A DNA stretch of 45,219 bases. It comes from Alphaproteobacteria bacterium UBA1254 (lineage in GTDB: Bacteria > Pseudomonadota > Alphaproteobacteria > RF32 > CAG-239). Below, piece by piece: positions 1 through 6,720 of this stretch; within the stretch, counting starts at the first letter, position 1; each line of letters opens with the position of its first letter. The notes under the pieces were generated by a model, which had not been told where the DNA came from, did no database searches, and was given only the letters and a program-made list of their open reading frames with translations. The translations under genes and the position numbers were made by a program. The DNA lies in NCBI GenBank assembly GCA_002308495.1, contig DBVW01000010.1:1-45219 (forward strand), given 5' to 3'.

Positions 1-24
1 TCATTTCTTACTCCTTTCATTTTT

Positions 25-58
25 ATCCCCTGTGTAAAACAGGGGATTGTTTTTATTT
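25..58 (+). terminator. Rho-independent terminator for a gene left of the window
   Basis: An 8-bp stem (25-32 with 40-47, core CCCCTG/CAGGGG) with a 7-base loop is followed on the plus strand by a T-rich tract (48-58). The T tract lies on the plus side, so it best fits a plus-strand gene ending just left of the window. On the minus strand, AAAGGAG lies 6 bases before an ATG (complement of 2-4), so a minus-strand gene starting at the edge is an alternative I cannot exclude. Confidence 0.6.
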
Positions 59-66
59 GGTAAAGA

Positions 67-942
67 TTATTGAATGACACCGACAGCTTTGCTTAATTTT
101 TTTATGGAATTGAGCTCAATTTGACGGACACGCTCTTTTGAAATGTGATAGGCTTTGCTCAAATCGTCAAGAGTAGCGGCCTTTTCGGTAAGTCGACGCT
201 TAAATAAAATGTCTTTTTCCCGAGAATTGAGAACATTTAAAGCTTCGTTAAAAAGTTTTTTTCGATATTTAAGCGTTTCGTAAGAAGCAATGGTTTCTTC
301 CTGATTGGGCCTGTTGTCGGAAATAAAATCAAGCCATTCGGTTCCGCAGTCGGAAGAATCGCCTAAAAGAGAATTAAGAGAACCGTCGTGCGATTGAAGC
401 CGTATGTTCATTTCCGTAACATCTTGAACACTGACATCAAGAGATCGGGCGATATGATGCAAAACGCTTTCGGACATATCTCTGTCATCTGTCAGATTAA
501 GTTTGTTTTTGATTTTGCGTAAATTAAAAAAGAGCTTTTTTTGTGCGGCCGTGGTGCCAAGCTTAACAAGAGACCATGAGTTTAAAATATATTTTTGAAC
601 GGAAGCCTTAATCCACCAAAGCGCATAGGTCGAAAATCTGAACCCTTTTTCCGGCTCAAATTTTTCAATAGCATATAAAAGACCGATATTACCTTCGGCA
701 ATCATTTCCGAAATCGGTAGGCCGTAACCTCTGTATTTTGAAACAACTTTGACAACAAGTCTTAAATGAGAGGTAATAAGTTTATAGGCAATATTTTGAT
801 CATGCGTTTTTTGATATTTCAGAGCCAGTTGATATTCTTCGTTTTGTTCTAAAATTGGAAAATTGCGGATGCTTTGTAAATAACGCGCGAGGTTAGAATC
901 CGGTGAAAATTCAAGTCCGATAAGTTCATGAGGGGTATTCAT
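67..942 (-). CDS. rpoH: RNA polymerase heat-shock sigma factor (sigma-32 family)
   Basis: This is an alternative sigma factor that directs RNA polymerase to heat-shock promoters. The 291-residue protein has sigma-70 region 2 (about residues 50-120, with the conserved stretch EKGFRFSTYALWWIKASVQ). It also has the RpoH-specific box QKKLFFNLR at 134-142 and a region 4 helix-turn-helix (about 250-280, ending in the ISKERVRQIE type motif). Its length matches the usual RpoH. AGGAGA lies about 8 bases before the ATG. It follows rluD on the same strand, an order common in Alphaproteobacteria. A candidate promoter with an embedded palindrome lies at 980-1007. Family assignment is secure. Which stress it answers to is not visible. 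Confidence 0.95.
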   Translation of the reverse strand: MNTPHELIGLEFSPDSNLARYLQSIRNFPILEQNEEYQLALKYQKTHDQNIAYKLITSHLRLVVKVVSKYRGYGLPISEMIAEGNIGLLYAIEKFEPEKGFRFSTYALWWIKASVQKYILNSWSLVKLGTTAAQKKLFFNLRKIKNKLNLTDDRDMSESVLHHIARSLDVSVQDVTEMNIRLQSHDGSLNSLLGDSSDCGTEWLDFISDNRPNQEETIASYETLKYRKKLFNEALNVLNSREKDILFKRRLTEKAATLDDLSKAYHISKERVRQIELNSIKKLSKAVGVIQ

Positions 943-979
943 TGATTGTTTCTCCTAAAAAACTTAACGTGCAACAGAT

Positions 980-1007
980 ATCATAAGGATAAAAAAATTA
1001 TCCACAA
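980..1007 (-). promoter_or_regulatory. Candidate rpoH promoter with palindrome in the spacer
   Basis: On the minus strand a TTGTGG (-35, 1002-1007) and a TATGAT (-10, 980-985) are 16 bases apart. The spacer is nearly filled by a perfect inverted repeat, GGATAA-N5-TTATCC (987-1003). It could be an operator or a small hairpin in an rluD read-through transcript. Seen by eye only. Confidence 0.4.
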
Positions 1008-1037
1008 TATAACAAAAAGTTCTAATTGAGGAGAAGA

Positions 1038-2009
1038 CTAATAGAGCGTGTTATGTAGTTTTTGATATAATTCTTGTAAATCAAGGGGAAAATCAGCTTT
1101 AAAAGAAAGGTTTTCACCTGTCCTGGGGTGTATGAAACCGAGAGTCGCGGCGTGTAAAGCTTGACGAGGAAATGTGTTGATATAAGTTTTTAAATCAAGA
1201 GGAATTTTTAAAGAGGTTTTGTCGCTTGCGGTATAAAGCTTGTCACCGATTAAGTGATGACCTTTTGATGAAAGGTGAACTCTAATCTGATGGGTCCGCC
1301 CTGTTTCAAGCTGACAGCGAACTTCAGAAGCAAAATTTTGAAAAGCTTCGACAACTTTATAATGGGTTACGGCTTCTTTTCCGCCGGAAGTTAAAAGAGC
1401 CATTTTTTTGCGGTCATATTTTGAACGGCCGATGTTGCCTTCAATAATGCCGTCGAGGGGGTTCGGAACGCCGTAAACAAAAGCATAATAAGTTCGTTCG
1501 ATAGAGTGCTTTTCAAATTGTGAAGCCAGACCGAGATGCGTAAAATCATTTTTTGCAACAACCAAAAGGCCGCTCGTTTCCTTATCAATACGATGCACAA
1601 TGCCGGGGCGTTTCACACCGCCGATGCCGGAAAGAGAATCGCGGCAATGATACAAAAGCGCATTGACAAGCGTTCCATCATAAACACCGGCACCGGGATG
1701 CACGACCATGCCGGCCGGTTTGTTGAGAACAAGCAAATCATCATCTTCATAAACAATGTCAATATCAATATCTTGAGGCTTCGGAGAAGCTTCTTCGGGT
1801 TCCGGAATCTCAATTTCAAAAGTATCTCCAAGTCTGACTTTATAGTCGGGAGACAATATTTCATCATCTGAGGTAACATATCCGTTTTTAATGAAACGCT
1901 GAATTTGAGCGCGCGAAAAAGAAGTTTTAAGGCTTAAAAACTTGTCTAAACGCAGCCCGAGTTCGCTTTCTTCTTGTACACTAAAAAAAATATTGTTTTC
2001 TTTTTCCAT
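1038..2009 (-). CDS. rluD: 23S rRNA pseudouridine synthase, RluD/RluC family
   Basis: The enzyme isomerises uridine to pseudouridine in 23S rRNA. RluD proper modifies helix 69 (family knowledge). The 323-residue protein has an N-terminal S4 RNA-binding domain (about 15-75). A RluA-type catalytic domain follows, with the signature HRIDKETSGL at 139-148, so Asp142 is the expected catalytic residue. RTHQIRVHL-type C-terminal residues are also present. The start codon has no clear Shine-Dalgarno sequence. It reads toward rpoH with 95 bases between. RluC is the alternative, but position next to rpoH favours RluD. Confidence 0.92.
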   Translation of the reverse strand: MEKENNIFFSVQEESELGLRLDKFLSLKTSFSRAQIQRFIKNGYVTSDDEILSPDYKVRLGDTFEIEIPEPEEASPKPQDIDIDIVYEDDDLLVLNKPAGMVVHPGAGVYDGTLVNALLYHCRDSLSGIGGVKRPGIVHRIDKETSGLLVVAKNDFTHLGLASQFEKHSIERTYYAFVYGVPNPLDGIIEGNIGRSKYDRKKMALLTSGGKEAVTHYKVVEAFQNFASEVRCQLETGRTHQIRVHLSSKGHHLIGDKLYTASDKTSLKIPLDLKTYINTFPRQALHAATLGFIHPRTGENLSFKADFPLDLQELYQKLHNTLY

Positions 2010-2051
2010 CAGTCATAAAATTAAAGATATGTTTAAAACTTTTTATTAAAA

Positions 2052-2057
2052 TATAAT
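2052..2057 (+). promoter_or_regulatory. Candidate -10 box for the 2100 gene
   Basis: A perfect TATAAT lies about 43 bases before the ATG at 2100, in the divergent gap with rluD. I cannot identify a convincing -35 box. AAGGGG follows as the ribosome binding site. Confidence 0.35.
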
Positions 2058-2099
2058 AAGATGGAAAAAAAGCAAGGTGTTTTTTTAAGGGGCGATTAA

Positions 2100-2984
2100 A
2101 TGTCAAAAGAGCAAATTATGGATGTTAATCAAAGCATTATGAGCCATCTCGAAAACTTAGACAGCGAGGTGGAGATGTCTATTGAAGAAGACGATTCGGA
2201 CAGTGAGTTTGATAAGCTTTTAAATAGTTTTATCACGTCTGAAAGTTCGGATCAGGAAGACAATGAGATTGGTGAAATAAAAGCATCTGAAACGACCAAC
2301 TACGGCACTGACGAATCCGAATTAGCTCAAGCATACAGCAATTTTGTGGGGGCAGTTTCTTCCATTGCGACGATGCGCGAATTTGAAATGCCTGATTTGC
2401 TTTTTGTTCCCGAAAGTTTGGTTCCGAACTATAAGCCGAGTATTGGCAGAAAAATAGTGATTGATACGTTATCCTGCTGGGATATTTTGTTTGCGGCTTA
2501 TCCCGAAAAACTTTCAACATTAAATCCTAATGCCACCGATGAACAATTTTTAAATTTTGCGGAAGGTCTGTCAGATCAGAATTTGCAATTGGCGATTATT
2601 TCGTATGTTGAAATTTTGATTGATATCGAAAATTGCGAAATTTCTTATGAAGAACGTAGGTTGCGTGCACAGCGTCGCCGTATAGAAAAGGCTCTTTATG
2701 AGGAATATCAGCATCGTCGTGAACGTAAAAAACATTTTATAGATATTATTGAAAAGAAACATTTTCCGATAAATGCGGAAAGATTGATTAATAATTATTT
2801 TAAAACAGCATCTAGAGATGCCAAGGCGGCCTTTGAAGTTTTAACAACGAATCCGGCTGTTTATGCACCGATAGAAAATGACAAAATTAAACCAAGATTT
2901 TTCGGTTTGCTTAAAGTTACACCCAAGGACGGTATCCGTGAAAACCACCGTATTGGTGTATATTTGAAGAAGTTAAAGGCTTAG
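2100..2984 (+). CDS. Uncharacterised protein with acidic N-terminus
   Basis: I do not recognise this 294-residue protein. Residues 1-75 are strongly acidic and low in complexity (many Asp, Glu and Ser), so probably disordered. Residues 75-180 look globular and helical. Residues 190-225 are very rich in Arg, Lys and Glu, and the C-terminal tail is basic. There is no signal peptide or membrane segment. AAGGGG precedes the ATG. It lies 86 bases before the operon that carries the coupling ATPase and points the same way, but that operon has its own promoter, so a shared function is only suggested by position. The opposite charges of its two ends could suit a scaffold or adaptor (speculative). Confidence 0.8.
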   Translation: MSKEQIMDVNQSIMSHLENLDSEVEMSIEEDDSDSEFDKLLNSFITSESSDQEDNEIGEIKASETTNYGTDESELAQAYSNFVGAVSSIATMREFEMPDLLFVPESLVPNYKPSIGRKIVIDTLSCWDILFAAYPEKLSTLNPNATDEQFLNFAEGLSDQNLQLAIISYVEILIDIENCEISYEERRLRAQRRRIEKALYEEYQHRRERKKHFIDIIEKKHFPINAERLINNYFKTASRDAKAAFEVLTTNPAVYAPIENDKIKPRFFGLLKVTPKDGIRENHRIGVYLKKLKA

Positions 2985-3007
2985 GTTGAATTGTCATAAA
3001 AAAATAA

Positions 3008-3036
3008 TAGACAAAATAAAAAAACAATGTTATAAT
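3008..3036 (+). promoter_or_regulatory. Strong promoter for the coupling-protein operon
   Basis: TAGACA (3008-3013), a 17-base spacer and a perfect TATAAT (3031-3036) preceded by TG (extended -10). This lies 34 bases before the ATG at 3071 and so should start the 3071-9671 operon. Confidence 0.7.
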
Positions 3037-3070
3037 GAATTAATTTCTGATTAAAAGCAGGAGAAAAGCT

Positions 3071-4756
3071 ATGGCTGAAGAAACAGAAAAAGAAGGAATT
3101 AAAGTTGCGGAAGAAGGCTTAAATAAAGGGCTGAGAGCTGAAGAGGCCCAAAGGGAAAGCTTGGCTGTCGGACAAAAAGAACCTGAAAGAAACAGCGTAA
3201 ATGTCGGTGGCATACGCCGTAATTTAACATTTGAACAATATCAGGCAGAAGCAAAACGCGGTACATTAAAAGTAGGTGAAGACGAGTTCTATAAAGACAA
3301 ATACCGTGACAAGCTCGGAGATAAAATAACAGGTGAGTTGGAAAATACAAATGCCGGTGATCCGAAAAGATATAAACCGGAGAAAAAAGATAAGGGCAAG
3401 TTTAAAGAACAAGATATCATTGAATATATGTATAACGAATGGTTTTTGGAAGGTTTAAGCTGGGGTTTTAATCAGATTGAAAGCGGTTTTGAAGGATTTG
3501 CTTTAAGGTTGTCCGAGGGCATAAGGGAAGGCGTCAGAAATTGTGCTGTGGCAACGCAAAAAGTTGCAAGCAAAAGTGCCGAAGAATTTTTAGCCAAAGT
3601 CTCGGCTTTAGGGGCGATTGTCACTGCTGAAGCAGGGCAATATGAAGGCGCTTGTGAAGGACAAAAACAAAAATACAGAAACATCATCGGTGAGCTTGAC
3701 GTTGATTACGGTGTTCTTGAGCCGGCCAAAGAAAAAACCTTAAAAGAAAAATATAGTGAAAGTTTTATTAATCGGCTGAAAGAACACTATGCTCAAGATG
3801 CGAAAAAGGTCAAAAAGTTTTTTGAGGTTTGCCCGAAAGAGCTGGATGCGGCCTTAGATACGCTTAAAACGGTTCACAAGATTTCGACTTCGCAAGTGCA
3901 AGTTGAAATGCAAGATGAAGCAATGCATGATCATACTGTTTGGCTCGATAAAGAGACCAGAGCCTATAAAACGGATGACGTTCTTAAAAGCGAGCTTAAA
4001 GCAAGAATTGAAAAGCGTAAACGTGAAATTTTAACGGCGGTGTCAACCGTTTCCGAAGACGCGCGTCTTTGGGCAGAAGCAAAATATAGTGTTTTGCCTG
4101 AAGAAGAAAAAGAAAAATTTATGAAAGAAAACGTTTTAGATGTTTACGATCAAAAAATAGCAGCGGAAACAGATAAAAAAGCAAAAGAAGATTTTATTGT
4201 TCAAAAGGCAAAATTTGAGAAAGAATTTGAAGAAAAATGCCCGTCGGGTAAAATAACGCGTGAAGCGGAAGTTTATATGTTTAGAACAATGTCTTCCTTC
4301 AAAGTGAATGATTACTTAAAAGAGCAAATGGTGCTGACGGCCGAAGCACAAGAGCTTCAAAACAAAGAAATATTGGAGGGTCATTATCAAGCAAACGGTC
4401 GCAAGCCGGATAAGGCTGTTAGGAAAATAATGGTTGATGTCCAGGAAAGAACAAGTGAGGTTATCGAACAGGGCTTAAGCGATGACAAACTCTTTGCAGA
4501 AGAAAATTTGAAAGAAAAAGTAAAAGTCAGAAGAAGCCTGTTTGAAGAAGGCTTGATTGATCAGGAAGGGAAAGCACAGAAAGTTCTTGAATCTATGCGC
4601 CTGATACATGAAAATGAAGCGGCGATTTTAACGCAAAGGCGCGAAAACCTTAAAGAACGTGTCGAAAATTTCAAGAAACATTTGGAACAAATACAGCTTG
4701 ATAACAACCAAGCCCCGAAAGTTTTTGCTTTTGCCAGAGCAGATGGGGGCAGATAA
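3071..4756 (+). CDS. Long charged helical protein, first gene of the coupling-protein operon
   Basis: I do not recognise this 561-residue protein. It is very rich in Glu, Lys and Ala and poor in Cys and aromatics, with long stretches predicted by eye to be amphipathic helix or coiled coil (roughly 205-270, 310-400, 420-545). Residues 1-115 are charged and probably flexible. Residues 120-200 are less charged, with small-residue-rich helices (a run of Ala, Gly and Ser near 150-195) that could pack together. There is no signal peptide or membrane segment. AGGAGA precedes the ATG and a strong promoter lies just upstream. The next gene starts 3 bases after its stop, so it is co-transcribed with the membrane proteins and the VirD4-like ATPase. 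A cytoplasmic substrate or adaptor of that ATPase is possible (inference). Confidence 0.85.
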   Translation: MAEETEKEGIKVAEEGLNKGLRAEEAQRESLAVGQKEPERNSVNVGGIRRNLTFEQYQAEAKRGTLKVGEDEFYKDKYRDKLGDKITGELENTNAGDPKRYKPEKKDKGKFKEQDIIEYMYNEWFLEGLSWGFNQIESGFEGFALRLSEGIREGVRNCAVATQKVASKSAEEFLAKVSALGAIVTAEAGQYEGACEGQKQKYRNIIGELDVDYGVLEPAKEKTLKEKYSESFINRLKEHYAQDAKKVKKFFEVCPKELDAALDTLKTVHKISTSQVQVEMQDEAMHDHTVWLDKETRAYKTDDVLKSELKARIEKRKREILTAVSTVSEDARLWAEAKYSVLPEEEKEKFMKENVLDVYDQKIAAETDKKAKEDFIVQKAKFEKEFEEKCPSGKITREAEVYMFRTMSSFKVNDYLKEQMVLTAEAQELQNKEILEGHYQANGRKPDKAVRKIMVDVQERTSEVIEQGLSDDKLFAEENLKEKVKVRRSLFEEGLIDQEGKAQKVLESMRLIHENEAAILTQRRENLKERVENFKKHLEQIQLDNNQAPKVFAFARADGGR

Positions 4757-4759
4757 TTT

Positions 4760-5254
4760 ATGTTTCAAAAATTGTTTAAATTAATCAAATTTTTGATTGT
4801 GTCTGTTCTGTGGTCCGGCGTGTGGTTTACGCTCACGGATAAAATAATCGCCAAAGTTTGGAATTTTGATTTTCTGAAAGCATCACAATGGCATTTTGTT
4901 TCGGAATTTTGGCGCAGAAACGGAACATTTTACGGAAAATCTGATTATTTACTGTTTTTGAGCCTTTTAATTATTATCGTTTTGTGGGGCATCGGGCTCT
5001 ATAAGCTTTATAAAGTTAATTATATACGTTTTTTCTTGAAACCTTTAGAATATTTCTCAAACAGAGATATTGAAAAATATGAGAAAGAAAGCAAACATGT
5101 CGTGATTAAAAACTTGGTTGTCGGTGAGAAAATAACAATAGATGATTTGATTGCAGAAAAGATTCAAGAAGAAGAAAAAGAGCCGAAAATCAAAGAGTCG
5201 GAAGCCCTGAGGCAAAATATTTCACAAAAAATAACTGCGCGTAAAGGAAAATAA
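4760..5254 (+). CDS. Small membrane protein, paralogous to the N-terminus of the next gene
   Basis: This 164-residue protein has two membrane segments (about 7-28 and 72-92), an extracytoplasmic loop between them, and a basic/acidic cytoplasmic tail (100-164). Its first 100 residues match the start of the next protein in pattern: LWS near residue 17, W-x-FD near 35, a tryptophan-rich loop, then LW-x-x-G in the second helix and a PL after it. It is thus a tandem relative lacking the long C-terminal extension. It is translated in one operon with its neighbours (3-base gap upstream). I do not recognise a named family. A membrane subunit of the complex formed by the downstream coupling ATPase is a reasonable guess. 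Confidence 0.85.
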   Translation: MFQKLFKLIKFLIVSVLWSGVWFTLTDKIIAKVWNFDFLKASQWHFVSEFWRRNGTFYGKSDYLLFLSLLIIIVLWGIGLYKLYKVNYIRFFLKPLEYFSNRDIEKYEKESKHVVIKNLVVGEKITIDDLIAEKIQEEEKEPKIKESEALRQNISQKITARKGK

Positions 5255-5309
5255 AAGACTTGTTAATCTATCTGAAATATAATATGCTTGACAAAGACAG
5301 GAGAAAGTG

Positions 5310-6710
5310 TTGAAACCTTTACTCGTTTTGGCAAGAATAACATTGGTAGGGTGCCTTTGGAGTATTATCTTCATTGAAGGTATACGTGTTATTGTGCTTG
5401 AAAACTGGCGTTTCGATATTTTCTGGCCGGCACATTGGGCGTATGCATGGAATTTATGGCAAGCCGGATGGGTGATTGACACGCCGAAAGAATGGGCGTT
5501 TATATTGATTTTGTTGACATTTATTCCATTGTGGTTAACGGGCTGGATTGCTCTGAGCCTTGTTCCGTGGGAACATTTAATTTACAAATTGATTTCATGG
5601 CCGCTGAAATGGATTAAGGGCTCCGTTGAACCTTTGGCTCAAACATCAGGTTCAACGATGGTCATTACAAAGAAAAAATCTTACAAAGAGGTCCGTCCGA
5701 CAGGAAAGCGTATGCCGATTTCGGATTACGGTATGTCGGCGCAAGTTACGCCGCAAATACAGCCTGCCGCGTCTGAAAGCTATCAAAATCCGGTTAAAGA
5801 AAAAGCTGTTGCCGCAAGAGAAACCCTCAATCATACCATTTTTGATTTAGACGATGAAGATGATGATTTTGATTTAGATATTGATTCTTTCGATAAGGCA
5901 GACATATTCAAGATTGATTCTCAAAAGAAAAAAGAAAAAAAAATAGCAGACATGTATGAGCCGGTGCCAACCGTTGAAAAGAAAAAAACAAAGGCTCGTT
6001 TTGATTTTGACGATGAAGAAGATGACGATTTAGAAACTTATGAACCGGTAAAACGACCGGCCAAAGACAAAGGACGCGCTCGTAATCGGGATTATGATTT
6101 TGATGATGAGCCGGAATATAAAAAAGAACGCCGTTTGGAAAAAGTGCCCGAACGTGAAAAACGTGTTCGCCGAGAAGAGAAAACCGTTCCGGAAAGAACA
6201 AAGCAATCGAACAAAGCTTCCATAGGTGATATTTTGGAAGATAAAGGTTACGATGTTTTGCGCAATATCAGCTTCAAAAAAACAACGATTGATTATGTGG
6301 CGATTGAAAAAGAAAAAGTGTTGCTTTGTTTGGTTGATAAAGAGCCGGGAGATTGGCTCGCGGATGAAGAACGCTTTAACGATGAAGAGCCTTTGTGGTT
6401 TTCCGAAAATTCACACCGTATATCTCCGGTTCGCAAAGCAGATTTAGCGCGCCAAAAATTTGAGGCTTTGTTGGAAGATTCTGATCTTGATTTGGAAGTT
6501 AAACCGTATGTTATTATTGTTTCGGGAAACATTATAAATGCCGAAGATATGTTAGAAATTTGGTCAGATATGGGTGTGTCCGTAACGCGTTTTGCAAAAG
6601 GTTCGCCCTCAGATTTAATGCCGTTTTCGCGTGAAATAGAGCCGGCAGAAGAAAAACTTTCAAGAACAGAAATGGCAGAATTTAAAAAATTAATAAAAAA
6701 ATTAGTATAG
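5310..6710 (+). CDS. Membrane protein with acidic linker and nuclease-like C-terminal domain
   Basis: The protein is about 466 residues. It has two membrane segments (about 5-28 and 63-86) around a tryptophan-rich loop, then a long charged, probably disordered linker (about 110-300). A compact C-terminal domain follows (305-435). The linker holds three copies of [FY]D[FL]DDE, at about 179, 232 and 263. The C-terminal domain has the order of a NERD or PD-(D/E)XK-like fold: GYDVLR, then IDYVAIEKEKVLLCLVDKE. The usual E-x-K is replaced by V-D-K, so catalysis is doubtful. AGGAG sits 6 bases before TTG (5310) and 3 before GTG (5307), so TTG is preferred. It lies directly upstream of the coupling ATPase. 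The arrangement recalls dotM-dotL of Dot/Icm systems, but I see no sequence homology. Confidence 0.85.
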   Translation: MKPLLVLARITLVGCLWSIIFIEGIRVIVLENWRFDIFWPAHWAYAWNLWQAGWVIDTPKEWAFILILLTFIPLWLTGWIALSLVPWEHLIYKLISWPLKWIKGSVEPLAQTSGSTMVITKKKSYKEVRPTGKRMPISDYGMSAQVTPQIQPAASESYQNPVKEKAVAARETLNHTIFDLDDEDDDFDLDIDSFDKADIFKIDSQKKKEKKIADMYEPVPTVEKKKTKARFDFDDEEDDDLETYEPVKRPAKDKGRARNRDYDFDDEPEYKKERRLEKVPEREKRVRREEKTVPERTKQSNKASIGDILEDKGYDVLRNISFKKTTIDYVAIEKEKVLLCLVDKEPGDWLADEERFNDEEPLWFSENSHRISPVRKADLARQKFEALLEDSDLDLEVKPYVIIVSGNIINAEDMLEIWSDMGVSVTRFAKGSPSDLMPFSREIEPAEEKLSRTEMAEFKKLIKKLV

Positions 6711-6720
6711 GGAAAAACGT

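Noticed and set aside
1536..1871. Plus-strand open frame inside rluD
   Set aside because: It lies wholly antisense to a full-length, conserved gene and encodes nothing recognisable.
5255..5306. Internal promoter with TATAAT near 5277-5282
   Set aside because: No -35 box at a usable distance, and the genes on each side are close enough to be one transcript.
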